Shown piece after piece: positions 25,584 through 34,870 of a stretch of 64,000 nt of DNA. Within the stretch, counting starts at the first letter, position 1; the number at the start of each line of letters is the position of its first letter. Position numbers and translations under genes: made by a program. The stretch comes from Mycobacterium sp. GA-1285 (GTDB lineage Bacteria; Actinomycetota; Actinomycetes; Mycobacteriales; Mycobacteriaceae): the NCBI RefSeq assembly GCF_001499905.1, contig NZ_LQIS01000003.1:62001-126000 (forward strand). The letters run 5' to 3'. Below the pieces are notes generated by a model, which had not been told where the DNA came from, searched no databases, and saw only the letters and a list, made by a program, of their open reading frames with translations.

Positions 25584-26615
25584 GTGGCGGAATTGGTGAT
25601 CGCGGCGAACCCGCAGCCGGATTCGCGGCTGCGGTACCTCCTGCGACTTCCCCAACCGGGCGGGGATCTGGTGTTCCGGACGTCGGGGACCTGGCCTCGC
25701 GTCAAGGCGCTGTACTGCCACCCGATGAGCCTCGACGAATGGCCCGCCGACGCCGAGGTCATCGAACGGCTTCCACTCCGATCATGCCGGCGCCGAGGCG
25801 CGGCCATCGACGTGATCCTCCAGCGGGGGAGGGAGAACCGCTCCCAGCTGGTCTTCACCACTGCCCGGGGCCGCGAGGTGGTGTTCTGGCAGTCGCCGCG
25901 CACCCGTAAACAAGCACGCCCCAACGTGCGGACGCCGACCGCGCGTGCACAAGGCATCGAAGAGTTGCAGGTGCTGGTGGACTCGCATGAGCGGTACGCC
26001 TACACGTTCAGCTCGCAGCAGGTCGACATCGTGAAGCGGGCGCTGCCGTGCGGTGACTACGGGATCACCGTCGACGGGTCGCTGGTCGCCAGCGTGGAAC
26101 GAAAATCACTGCCCGATCTTGTGTCCGGTCTGACCAACGGCAAGCTTCGATTTCAGGTTGCCCATCTTTCGGCGCTTCCGCGCGCGGCGGTTGTGGTGGA
26201 AGACCGCTACTCGCAGCTGTTTCGGCACAATTTCGTCCGCCCCGCCGTGGTCGCCGATGCCCTCGCGGAGCTGCAGATTCGATGGCCCGGAGTGCCGATC
26301 GTCTTCTGTGAGACACGTCAGCTCGCCGAGGAATGGACGTACCGCTTTCTTGCGGCTGCACACACCTGGGCCAGCACCGAAGAGGCTGCGCTGCAGCGCA
26401 TTTCCAGAACGCAGATCGACATCGCGACACCCGCAGCCGCGGGCCCGGATGGGGGACCCACCACCGCCGAAGTCCGCGCATGGGCACGCGGTGCGGGCCT
26501 GCCGGTACCCGACCGCGGTCGGCTGCGCCCCGAAATCTGGCAGGCGTGGCGTGAAGCGCACGACCCGGTGAGTGACCCTTCGGTCACACAACCGCCACCG
26601 CTTCGCGCTCCATGA
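25584..26615 (+). CDS. ERCC4-type nuclease fused to an Lsr2-like DNA-binding domain
   Basis: 343 aa from GTG 25584; an upstream extension is open but not protein-like. Residues 1-115 are an unrecognised N-terminal domain. Residues 128-260 are an ERCC4 nuclease domain (LVDSHERYAYTFSS; GDYG at 157; VERKSLPD at 171-178, the ERKxxxD metal motif). The last part, TTAEVRAWARGAGLPVPDRG..LRPEIWQAWREAH (about 290-330), matches the C-terminal AT-rich-DNA-binding domain of Lsr2. It may cut structured or foreign AT-rich DNA. It overlaps the convergent amine oxidase by 32 nt. Confidence 0.8.
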   Translation: MAELVIAANPQPDSRLRYLLRLPQPGGDLVFRTSGTWPRVKALYCHPMSLDEWPADAEVIERLPLRSCRRRGAAIDVILQRGRENRSQLVFTTARGREVVFWQSPRTRKQARPNVRTPTARAQGIEELQVLVDSHERYAYTFSSQQVDIVKRALPCGDYGITVDGSLVASVERKSLPDLVSGLTNGKLRFQVAHLSALPRAAVVVEDRYSQLFRHNFVRPAVVADALAELQIRWPGVPIVFCETRQLAEEWTYRFLAAAHTWASTEEAALQRISRTQIDIATPAAAGPDGGPTTAEVRAWARGAGLPVPDRGRLRPEIWQAWREAHDPVSDPSVTQPPPLRAP

Positions 26616-27948
26616 CCTCCGTCGCGGCGCGCTCGCCGGAACGCACGGCGCCGTCGATGAACCCATACATCACCGCCGAGGTCTCCGTGCCGGCCCAGTG
26701 GATGCGCCCGCAGGGCTCGCGCAGCGCGGGGCCGAACTCCGTGAGCACACCCGGTGGGGCGTGGGCGATCATCCCGCCGCCGGAGTACCGTTCGACGGTC
26801 CAGTTCTGCTCGACGTAGTCCACCGGGGAAAGTGCTTTGTCGCCAAATCTTTCCGCGACAGCGGCCAGCACCGCGCTCTTACGCTCGTCGTCGTCGAGGC
26901 CGGTCAACCGACGCGCCTTCGGTCCTTCGGTGATGACGGTGAGCATCCCGGGAGTCCCGGTGTCCGTGCACGAGTCGATCGTCAGGTTCGCAGGTGATCC
27001 CGGCCCGAACGACTGTCCTGACAGACCATCGGCCCGCCAGAAGGGCTCGTCGAACACCAGGGCGATCTTGTAGACCGCCCCACTGGGCATCCGCTGATGC
27101 AGAAACGAGCGATCCGCGGGAAGCATTGGCTCATAGAGGATCTGGCTTGCTATAGAGATCGGCACCGCGACGATCGCTCGGCGCGCGGTGACCACCATGT
27201 CCTCGGAGCGCACGATCACCGCGTCGGCATTCTGCTCGACGCTGCGCACCGGCTGCGACAGGTGGATGACGTCGCCGAGTTCGGCCGTGACCGCACGGTG
27301 AATGGCGCCCATGCCGCCGACGGGGCGCTCGTCCTCGGCAGCGTCCTTGACCCCCAGTACGAAGCTCGGGCCGCCCGCCGCCGCCATCTGATACAGCACG
27401 AACAGCAGTGAGATCTCTGACGGCGCAGACGTATACAGCCCCGCAACGGCGCTTTCCAACAGTTCGCGAGCGGGCTTGGACAACGTATTCCTGTCCAGCC
27501 ACGCCGCCCAACTGATCTGGTCCCACTTCTGCGCCTTGCGCGCGGTCCACGGTGCTTCGATCGGGATGCCCTTGCACATCTGCGTCAGCTCGAGGAAGAC
27601 CGCGCCGATGTTGGCGACCGCCCACGGGCTCATCGACAACGGGATCGTCCCGGTGTAGCGGTACTTCTTGCCGTCGACGTACATCATCGCGTCGCCGTCG
27701 GTGTACTGCTTGTAGCTCGGGACCCCGAATTCCTTCATGAGCGCGTAGATCGCGTCCTGTCCGGGGCCGATCCACGCACCGCCGCGGTCGATCCACGCTC
27801 CGTCGTCGCGCACCTCGGTGAAGGTGCGGCCACCGACGCGGTCGCGGGCTTCCAGCAGCGCCACCGAGTGGCCCGCCTGCTTCAAGCGCAGCGCCGCGGT
27901 CAGGCCGGCGAATCCGGCACCCACGACGCAATAGTCCACGTCCAACAT
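26584..27948 (-). CDS. Flavin-containing amine oxidase
   Basis: 454 aa. ATG 27948 follows AAGGGG at 6 nt. N-terminal FAD site VVGAGFAGLTAALRLKQAG, GG doublet DRVGGRTF, GGAWIGPGQD, and the C-terminal IHWAGTETSAVMYGFIDGAV are diagnostic of monoamine/putrescine oxidases. It oxidises primary or polyamines to aldehydes with H2O2 release. A TTGACA element lies upstream (minus strand, near 28063). Confidence 0.88.
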   Translation of the reverse strand: MLDVDYCVVGAGFAGLTAALRLKQAGHSVALLEARDRVGGRTFTEVRDDGAWIDRGGAWIGPGQDAIYALMKEFGVPSYKQYTDGDAMMYVDGKKYRYTGTIPLSMSPWAVANIGAVFLELTQMCKGIPIEAPWTARKAQKWDQISWAAWLDRNTLSKPARELLESAVAGLYTSAPSEISLLFVLYQMAAAGGPSFVLGVKDAAEDERPVGGMGAIHRAVTAELGDVIHLSQPVRSVEQNADAVIVRSEDMVVTARRAIVAVPISIASQILYEPMLPADRSFLHQRMPSGAVYKIALVFDEPFWRADGLSGQSFGPGSPANLTIDSCTDTGTPGMLTVITEGPKARRLTGLDDDERKSAVLAAVAERFGDKALSPVDYVEQNWTVERYSGGGMIAHAPPGVLTEFGPALREPCGRIHWAGTETSAVMYGFIDGAVRSGERAATEVMEREAVAVV

Positions 27949-28110
27949 GAGCAGCCCCTTCGATCGATTTGCGCGGGGCCGGGCGGCCGGGTGCAAGCCT
28001 CGGCGCGCCCTCAGGTGGACGCGAAGGCACTTAGACTCAACGCCGGATTGTCACGGGTGTCAATAATCCGTTGCCTCGGCAAAGGCCTGGTGGATCGCAC
28101 ATCACGCAGG

Positions 28111-28127
28111 CCGCGTAGCCTACGCGG
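28111..28127 (-). terminator. Hairpin just downstream of the formylglycine-generating enzyme gene
   Basis: CCGCGTAG (28111-28118) and CTACGCGG (28120-28127) are perfect complements around one base, 4 nt beyond the stop of the FGE gene. No U-tract follows, as is common in mycobacteria. Confidence 0.45.
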
Positions 28128-28131
28128 TCCA

Positions 28132-29004
28132 TCAGTCGGCGACGCAGCGGAATCCGATGTGCGTGGTGGCGCTGTCTTGCGATTGAGACGACCGGGCGGC
28201 CGGACGGTAGCGATGGCAGTACTCGGGTGCGCACAGGTGTGAGCCGCCCTTGAGTGTCTGGAATTTCGACGGGTCACCGGTCGGCGGCGCGCAACAGCCC
28301 TTCTGGGCGTCGGGGCGATGGCGCGGCCCGTACGGCGTCGTCGTCCATTCCCAGACGTTGCCGATCATGTCGACCAGGCCGAGTGCGTTGGGCGGGAAGG
28401 TGCCCACCGGCGAGGTGCCGACCCAGCCCAGCGCTCCCTGGTTGCGGTACGGGAAGCGGCCCTGCCATGTGTTCGCCATCAGGCGTCCGTCGGGCTGCGG
28501 GTCGTCGCCCCAGGCGTATCGGGAACGGGATCCGGCTCGCGCCGCGTACTCCCACTGAGCTTCGGTCGGCAGGCGGCGGCCCGCCCAGGCGGCGTAGGCG
28601 GCCGCGTCCGGATAGGCGACCTGCACGACGGGGTGGTCGAGTCGGTCGTCGATCGAGGATCCTGGCCCGAACGGGTGTCGCCAGCTGGCGCCCGGCACCC
28701 AGGTCCACCACTGCCGCCAGTCGCGAAGGTCGACCGGTCCGCGGGTCGGGCGGAACACGAGTGCGCCGGGAACGAGGTCCTCGGGCGACGCGCCCGGGTA
28801 GGCGGCGGGGTCGAGCTCCTGCTCGGCAAGCGTGATGTACCCGGTGTCGGCGACGAACTCGGCGAACCGGGCGTTGGTGACCGGGTGGCGCTCGATCGAG
28901 AACGATTCCACGGCCACATCGTGGACGGGCGCCTCCTCGGGATAGAAGTCGACCGACCCCATCCGGAAGGTGCCTGCGGGCAACTCGATCAGCTCGGTCA
29001 GCAT
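28132..29004 (-). CDS. Formylglycine-generating enzyme (SUMF1 family)
   Basis: 290 aa from ATG 29004 (a GTG one codon earlier is possible). Oxidises the Cys of CxPSR in sulfatases to formylglycine. The FGE fold is complete: PAGTFRMGS, HPVTNARFAEFV, RLPTEAQWEYAARAG, NVWEWTTTPYG, and the catalytic pair GGSHLCAPEYCHRYRPAAR (Cys258 and Cys263, spaced five as in human SUMF1). A sulfatase with a CVPSR motif lies about 3.6 kb away. Confidence 0.93.
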   Translation of the reverse strand: MLTELIELPAGTFRMGSVDFYPEEAPVHDVAVESFSIERHPVTNARFAEFVADTGYITLAEQELDPAAYPGASPEDLVPGALVFRPTRGPVDLRDWRQWWTWVPGASWRHPFGPGSSIDDRLDHPVVQVAYPDAAAYAAWAGRRLPTEAQWEYAARAGSRSRYAWGDDPQPDGRLMANTWQGRFPYRNQGALGWVGTSPVGTFPPNALGLVDMIGNVWEWTTTPYGPRHRPDAQKGCCAPPTGDPSKFQTLKGGSHLCAPEYCHRYRPAARSSQSQDSATTHIGFRCVAD

Positions 29005-29243
29005 CACATCAGGCTAGGCGCTGCGACGGATCCCGCGACGCGAACCGTCGTATGGCCGCGGTGAGCCGATGGCCGACGATGTGGGCCTTTGTGCAGCGGC
29101 ATCGACACGCCTGGCGAGCTTCTCTAGACTGGCGGCAACGCCGACGCACTGCGTCGTCTCCGTCGATTTCGGCCGGTGGTCCGCAATCACGCCGGGTTCA
29201 CACACGAGCCCGCCCCACCACCCGAACGCCTACAGGACACCTA

Positions 29244-30380
29244 TTGGCAATCACCGATGTCGGTGCGTATACCCATTTGACCAAGGCGGACATCGAGGCC
29301 CTCGGTGCCGAGCTGGACGCTATCCGCCGTGAGGTCGAAGACTCGCTCGGGGAACGCGACGCGGCCTACATCCGCCGGACCATCAAGTTCCAGCGAGCGC
29401 TCGAAGTGCTCGCGCGGCTGCTCATCGGCACCAGCCGGTCCCGTACCGGGTGGCTACTGGGCACGGCCGCGTTGGCGTTCGCCAAGAGCGTCGAGAACAT
29501 GGAGATCGGCCACAACGTCAGCCATGGCCAATGGGATTGGCTGAACGATCCTGAAATCCATTCCAGTACATGGGAATGGGACATGGTCGCTGTCTCGTCG
29601 CAATGGCGGTACTCGCACAATTACCGCCACCATGTGTTCAGCAACGTCGTGGGCGTGGACGACGACCTCGGGTTCGGCATCATGCGGATCACCCGGGACA
29701 TTCCGTGGAGTCCCGTTCATCTACTGCAGCCGCTGCGAAACCTGTTGTTGGCGAGCATTTTCGAGTGGGGAATCGCCCTGCACGGCGTTCACTCCGAACG
29801 CGACCGCGCCCAGGGGGACACCGAGCGCGTGACGCTGGAGAGAAGGAAGCTGGCTCGCAAGATCGCCCGCCAGGCCGTCAAGGATTACGTGGTCTTCCCG
29901 GCGCTGAACGGACGGCGCTGGCGTCGTGCCCTGGCCGCGAACGCGGTCGCCAACCTCCTCCGCAATCTGTGGGCGTATGTGGTGATCTTCTGCGGTCACT
30001 TTCCCGATGGGGCCGAGAAGTTCACCGCCGACGCCGTCGACGAGGAGAGCCGCGCACACTGGTACCTGCGTCAGATGCTGGGCGCCGCCAACTTCAAAGC
30101 CGGTCCCCTGCTGGCATTCTCGAGTGGCAACCTGTGCTATCAGATCGAGCACCACCTGTTCCCCGACCTTCCGAGCAACCGCCTTGCGCAGATCGCGGTG
30201 CGGGTCCGAGGCCTGTGTGACGAGTACGGCCTGCCCTACACGTCCGGATCGCTTGTGCGTCAATACCTTTTGACCCTACGGACCATCCACAAGCTGGCCC
30301 TGCCCGACCGGTTCCTCACGGCGACGAGCGATGACGCTCCCGAAACGGCGTCGGAACGAAAATTCGGCTGGCCGGCGTAG
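29244..30380 (+). CDS. Membrane fatty-acid desaturase, DesA3-like
   Basis: 378 aa. Start taken as TTG 29244, because the sequence from there (AITDVGAYTHLTKADIEAL) matches the beginning of M. tuberculosis DesA3 as I remember it; AGGA lies upstream. The three His boxes are HNVSH (90-94), HNYRHH (125-130) and QIEHHLFP. It would introduce a cis double bond into stearoyl-CoA with an NADPH oxidoreductase partner such as the Rv3230c type, not seen in this window. The DesA3 C-terminal extension is absent. Confidence 0.87.
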   Translation: MAITDVGAYTHLTKADIEALGAELDAIRREVEDSLGERDAAYIRRTIKFQRALEVLARLLIGTSRSRTGWLLGTAALAFAKSVENMEIGHNVSHGQWDWLNDPEIHSSTWEWDMVAVSSQWRYSHNYRHHVFSNVVGVDDDLGFGIMRITRDIPWSPVHLLQPLRNLLLASIFEWGIALHGVHSERDRAQGDTERVTLERRKLARKIARQAVKDYVVFPALNGRRWRRALAANAVANLLRNLWAYVVIFCGHFPDGAEKFTADAVDEESRAHWYLRQMLGAANFKAGPLLAFSSGNLCYQIEHHLFPDLPSNRLAQIAVRVRGLCDEYGLPYTSGSLVRQYLLTLRTIHKLALPDRFLTATSDDAPETASERKFGWPA

Positions 30381-30453
30381 TGGTGGTGAACATCGGGCAG
30401 CTTGCTCAGCAAGCGGAGGTATTCAGGTCGAAAGGATCTTGAGGTGACTAGCC

Positions 30454-30563
30454 TCAGCGCTTCCTGAGATCGCCCACCGCATCGGCGGAAGCCGATTTGG
30501 CGGCGGCCTTGGCCTGCTTGTCCGCCCGTTTCTCCTTCAGAGACTTGCCGGACTTTTGGACAT
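30454..30563 (-). pseudogene. Small basic Lys/Ala-rich protein gene with a probable 1-nt deletion
   Basis: ATG 30563 begins MSK and then the frame is lost. One base over, the sequence reads SGKSLKEKRADKQAKAAAK and ends DAVGDLRKR before TGA at 30454. Adding one A to the AAAA run would restore a 36-aa protein (total 111 nt). Short basic proteins of this kind occur in mycobacteria. It lies in the 232-bp gap between the desaturase and the acyl-AMP ligase. Confidence 0.5.
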
Positions 30564-30612
30564 CGACTGCCGAGGAGACTTGGTCTCCGGCCCGAATTGC
30601 GCCGCGGCGATA

Positions 30613-32247
30613 TCAGCTCACAAGCGTCAACGCGTGCGCACGCCGCAACTTGCCTGACGGTGTCTTCGGGATCATGCCCGGCGCGAGCACCACGACGTTG
30701 CGGGGTCGCACGTCGACCTCGGCGAAGACCTCATGCGTGACCTGCCGTTCCACGCGGCGTACCTCGCTTGGATTCTCGAAGTTCTTGCATTCGACGGCCA
30801 CCGCGAATGTCTCCCGCGACAGCCCGGCATCCAACCGCACCGCTACTGCGCAGCCGGGCCGCACCCCGTCGACGCGACCGGCGGCACGTTCGATGTCGGT
30901 CGGGTAGATGTTGCGACCGGCCATGATGATGACGTCCTTGACGCGTCCGCACACCACGATCTCGCCGTCCTCGGTGAGGTAGCCGAGGTCCCCGGTGTCG
31001 TACCAGCCGCGCTGGTCCTGCGCCGGGATGAACCCCGCCGCTGTGGTATAGCCCCTGGTCACCGGGTCGCCACGCACCTCCAGGACGCCAACACCGCGCG
31101 GGGGCAGGTCCGCGCCGTCCTCGTCGATGACCCGTACTTCCAGACCGTCCAAGGGCTTGCCGAGCCTGACCAGCCGCCGGGTGTGGCCCTTGGCCGTGGG
31201 GACCGCGCGGTGCAGCACGGCCAGCAGATCGGCGTCGACCTCGTCGACCGCCATCCCGCGGCCGCACTCGGAAAACGACACGGCCACCGTCGTTTCCGCC
31301 ATTCCCTATGCCGGCACGATCGCCTCAGGTCGCAAACCGAACGGCTTGCCCGCCTCGCAGAGATCGTCGACGTCCTGCGGACCCACCTGTTCGGCGCCCG
31401 ACAACGCCCAGCGCAGCGACGACAGGTCATACTCGCCTGGCGTGGCCTGCCGCCGGAGCCGCTTGGCGAACAGCGTGTAGGCGAAGTTGGGGGCGGCCGT
31501 CATGGTGCCCTTGTACTTGTGAATCAGCTTGGCCCACAACAGCGTATCGTTCAGGAAGTCGATCGGTGTGATCTTGACCAGCTCGGCGCCGAAGTACATC
31601 GGAACGGTCAAATAGCCCGTCATCCCCATATCGTGGAAGCAAGGCAGCCAACTGATGATCACGTCGTTGTCGATGTCGAAATCGCAGCCGACCGTCATGG
31701 CCTCCGCATTGGCGACGATGTTGGCGTGAGTGATCTGAACAGCTTTCGGCGAACCCGTGGACCCCGACGTCAGTTGCATCAAAGCGACGTCGTCGTCGGT
31801 CGTCTCCACCGGGTCGATGGAAGCGCCTGCCAGCAGCGACTCGATGGTCAGCACCGTCATGCCCAACCCGTCCAGCACTGGTGCGGCAGCCATGAACGGG
31901 TCGCTGATGACGACGGCTTTCGCGGCGATCATGTTGATCACTGCGGTGGTTTCCTCGGCCCAGCGCAGCAAATCGGTGCGGGGTGTGGGTTGGTGCAGCA
32001 TGGTCAGGCTGGCGCCGCGCATCCAGATGCCTTGCGCGGTCGGCGCGATCTCGACCGGGGCGCCGGCCAGCACGGCGACCGCGTCGCCGTGTCCGATACC
32101 CGCCGCGGCCAGCCCGCCCGAAATCCGGCTGGCCCGTTCGTTGACTTCGGCCCAGGTGTGCCGTACGGGGACGACCGGCTCGCCGGTGACCATCCCTCTG
32201 GTGCTCCACCGGGCGTTCCGGTACATCGTCTCGGTGAATTGACTCAC
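30613..32247 (-). pseudogene. Fatty-acyl-AMP/CoA ligase (FadD family) interrupted by one in-frame amber codon
   Basis: Two open stretches (31306-32247, 313 aa; 30613-31302, 229 aa) are in the same frame and separated only by TAG (31308-31306). Together they give one 544-codon ANL-superfamily enzyme: P-loop [53 protein letters not shown], and the C-terminal Lys motif [11 protein letters not shown]. The TAG replaces the Tyr of the usual PAYGMAETT motif (here IVPA-stop-GMAETT). ATG 31302 could restart translation, but neither half would be catalytic alone. Confidence 0.88.
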
Positions 32248-32609
32248 TAGATCCTTCAGCTCCCGGCGTGACGACGCCGTATGTAGGTGTTGCGTGGCCC
32301 GGCAGCGCTGCCGGGCGATTTCCTCTACCTAGGTGATCCGTCGCTTCGGTCGGAGCGAGGTGCGGAGCTTGTCAGGCATCCCGACTGTACTCACCTCGGG
32401 GGCGCTGGTGGTGGCAGCGCGCCGGGTCACGGCTGAGGATGTGGCTGGGCCACTGGCGGCGGGATGTCAGATCGCTGCCGTGACATTTACCGCGAGACTG
32501 GGATATCAACCCCGGAGAACCGTACAGCCTCCGGCTCGGTGGTCAGCAAACACTTCGCAGCGAAGGTCGACGCGGCTGAACGACTGTCGGGCCGAATTTC
32601 GCCGAGGTT
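32248..32609. promoter_or_regulatory. Intergenic region with a perfect 20-bp palindrome upstream of the acyl ligase
   Basis: GCCCGGCAGC-GCTGCCGGGC at 32297-32316 is an exact palindrome 50 bp upstream of the ligase start, suitable as an operator or strong hairpin. A second dyad TGTCA-N11-TGACA lies at 32465-32485. I see no convincing gene in these 362 bases; short open frames here have poor codon usage. Confidence 0.4.
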
Positions 32610-34364
32610 TCACACTCGGGAGCGACGTGAGGTGTACGGCCAGGGAGTGTTCCGTTCCGGTATGGATTGTGCGCGGGACTGCTTGAGCTGCATGCGCAGG
32701 TGCTGACGCAGGTCGTGCAGGTCCGGATCAGTCCAGCGGTTGCGGGCCTCGGTCGGGTCCTCGGTCAGGTCGTACAGCTCCCACTGGTCGTCGAGCGGTG
32801 ACGTCCGATAGGCCTCACCGCCCATGCCGTTCGCCGCGAGATGACGCACCCCTGGCTCTGTCCACGTCGCCGGATCGTCGAAGGTCCGCACCAGCTTCCA
32901 CAGATGGCCCTGACCGCCGGCCTGGTCGACGCGTACGACCAGACCCTCGAAGTTCGATGCGACGTGCGCCGGCACCCTGATCCGCAGCGGCGCAGGCGGC
33001 TTCGCCGACAACTTCAGCTTGCGAGCCAGACCCGACGCGCCGGTGTCACCTTCGAGCACGTTGTCGCGCGTCATCACGTACACCGCGCGCGATTCGTCCA
33101 CCGGACCGCCGTCGACCACCGGCATCAGATCGCGGCCGGGCAGGTCGTGCACCTCGGAGAAGGTTTCGGCCAGCGTCGCCGCCGCGGCCTCGACGTCGAC
33201 ACCGGCGGCGCCCAGCAACGTCGGGACGATGTCCACGTGCGACGTCGGCGCCGTCACCGTCCGCGGTTCAGTCGCGTGGGCACCGATCCGCGCCACCACG
33301 AACGGCACCCGCGTCGCCTCGTCGTACAGGTTGAACCACTTCTGGTGCAGGCCGCCGTGCGCGCCGAGCAGATCGCCGTGATCCGAGGTGCGGACCAGCA
33401 CTGCGTTCTCCGAGCTGCCCTCGGTGACCGCGCGTCGCACCCGGTCGATCGGGCCGTCGACCTCGGCGTGCAGCCGGTAGTACAGGTCTCGGTACCGCTG
33501 GGCCTGGCGGGTGTAGGTGCGGTCGATGGCCGGCGCCGGCCCGTAACCCGAGTAGTAGGCCTCCCGAAACGCGATCTGTGCGGCGGGCTTGGTCGACAGG
33601 TCCTCGTCGGCGGTCGGCGCCGGAGGGATCGGTGGCGGATCGAGATGCGACGGGCGCACCGGGCTGCGCCGCTGCCACGCCGGGAACAGCACGATGTCGT
33701 GTGGGTTGACGAAACTGGCCACCAGCAGGAACGGCCGCATGGCGTCGACGTCTCCCGCACGGCGCCGGTCATAGCGGTCCTTGAGCCATGCCACCACGCG
33801 GTCGGCGATCAGCGGATCCCGCCGGATCCCGGCGTTGGCCAGCGGCGCACCGTGGGGTTCGGGACCGACCCATCCCGAAAAGCCGTACGGCGCAAGCGGA
33901 TCTGCGTCGAGGTAGCGTTGCACCGCCTTCGGGTCGACGACGCCGTCGTCGTCGTTGGTGGCCAGCGGGTGACCGGTGGCCGGGTCGGTCAGGTCGGCGT
34001 GCGAGATGTGCCACTTGCCGTCGTAATGCGTGTCGTAGCCTGCCGCGCGGAACCAGTTGCCGAGCGTGGGCACCTCGTTCGGGCGCAGCCATCGCATGCG
34101 GGAGTCGTCGTAGACCTTGCCGATGCCGTCGGTCTGGGTGACGCCGTGTAGATCGGGGTACTGGCCGGTGAAGATCGTCGGACGGCTGGGCACACAGGCC
34201 AACGATCCGGTGTAGTGCCGTTGGAAGCTCACGCCGTGCTCGTCGAACCAGGCGCGCCCGGTGAGCGTGTCTCGGCGCCAGGCGAGGACGTCGGGCGCCT
34301 CGTAGGGCGGCACGGCGCGCTCCTCGTCGGTCATCACGATGATGATGTCGGGTCGATCTGTCAT
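32610..34364 (-). CDS. Type I sulfatase
   Basis: 584 aa. Hydrolyses sulfate esters after Cys-to-formylglycine maturation. N-terminal metal site IIIVMTDEERAVPP (Asp13), formylglycine motif SLACVPSRPTIFTGQYP (Cys57), GYDTHYDGKWHISH, and TSDHGDLLGAHGG. No signal peptide, so a cytosolic choline-sulfatase-like or alkyl-sulfatase-like role is possible. ATG 34364 overlaps the stop of the SRPBCC gene (ATGA). The FGE needed for its activation is encoded at 28132-29004. Confidence 0.93.
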   Translation of the reverse strand: MTDRPDIIIVMTDEERAVPPYEAPDVLAWRRDTLTGRAWFDEHGVSFQRHYTGSLACVPSRPTIFTGQYPDLHGVTQTDGIGKVYDDSRMRWLRPNEVPTLGNWFRAAGYDTHYDGKWHISHADLTDPATGHPLATNDDDGVVDPKAVQRYLDADPLAPYGFSGWVGPEPHGAPLANAGIRRDPLIADRVVAWLKDRYDRRRAGDVDAMRPFLLVASFVNPHDIVLFPAWQRRSPVRPSHLDPPPIPPAPTADEDLSTKPAAQIAFREAYYSGYGPAPAIDRTYTRQAQRYRDLYYRLHAEVDGPIDRVRRAVTEGSSENAVLVRTSDHGDLLGAHGGLHQKWFNLYDEATRVPFVVARIGAHATEPRTVTAPTSHVDIVPTLLGAAGVDVEAAAATLAETFSEVHDLPGRDLMPVVDGGPVDESRAVYVMTRDNVLEGDTGASGLARKLKLSAKPPAPLRIRVPAHVASNFEGLVVRVDQAGGQGHLWKLVRTFDDPATWTEPGVRHLAANGMGGEAYRTSPLDDQWELYDLTEDPTEARNRWTDPDLHDLRQHLRMQLKQSRAQSIPERNTPWPYTSRRSRV

Positions 34365-34807
34365 GAGCTGTTCTCCAATCGCCTCGCCAGCGCGGCGAGC
34401 ATGGTGTCGGATCCGCGGGCCAACGCCCGGCAGGCCAACCGTTCGACGAGTTGCTGCGTTCTGCCGCGGCCCTTCCGCACAGTGCTGGTGATCGTCACCA
34501 CCGTCTCGCCACCGCCGGTCGGTTCGAGCTTCCAGCGGTTGCCGACCTTGCCCACGAACTTGGGCAGGCCCTCGATCTCGTAGGCGAGGACGAACTGCGG
34601 GTCGCACTCCGTGACGTTTTCGACCAGGGTGTTGCGCCCCATCTGCACGCGCCGGGCGGTTCCGACCATCGCGCCGTCCTGTCCCCGCGTCAGGATGCTG
34701 GAGTGGTCGACGTCAAGCCACGACGCGATGCCGCCGAAATCGGCGAGGACTTCCCAGATCTGCGTCGGACTGGCGGCGATGACGCGACTGCGGTCGACTT
34801 CGGCCAC
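34361..34807 (-). CDS. SRPBCC (START/Bet v1-like) family protein
   Basis: 148 aa. Begins MAEVDRSRVIAASPTQIWEVL and carries FGGIASWLDVDHS and RWKLEPTGGGETVVTIT, the polyketide-cyclase/START pattern for binding hydrophobic ligands. It is the upstream, coupled partner of the sulfatase and may bind its substrate or product. The link is inferred from the ATGA overlap. Confidence 0.82.
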   Translation of the reverse strand: MAEVDRSRVIAASPTQIWEVLADFGGIASWLDVDHSSILTRGQDGAMVGTARRVQMGRNTLVENVTECDPQFVLAYEIEGLPKFVGKVGNRWKLEPTGGGETVVTITSTVRKGRGRTQQLVERLACRALARGSDTMLAALARRLENSS

Positions 34808-34870
34808 GGCCCCACCGTACGTGAAACTGACGACGCCGTCAGGCGAACCTGTATGTGCTGAGTTGTCCCT

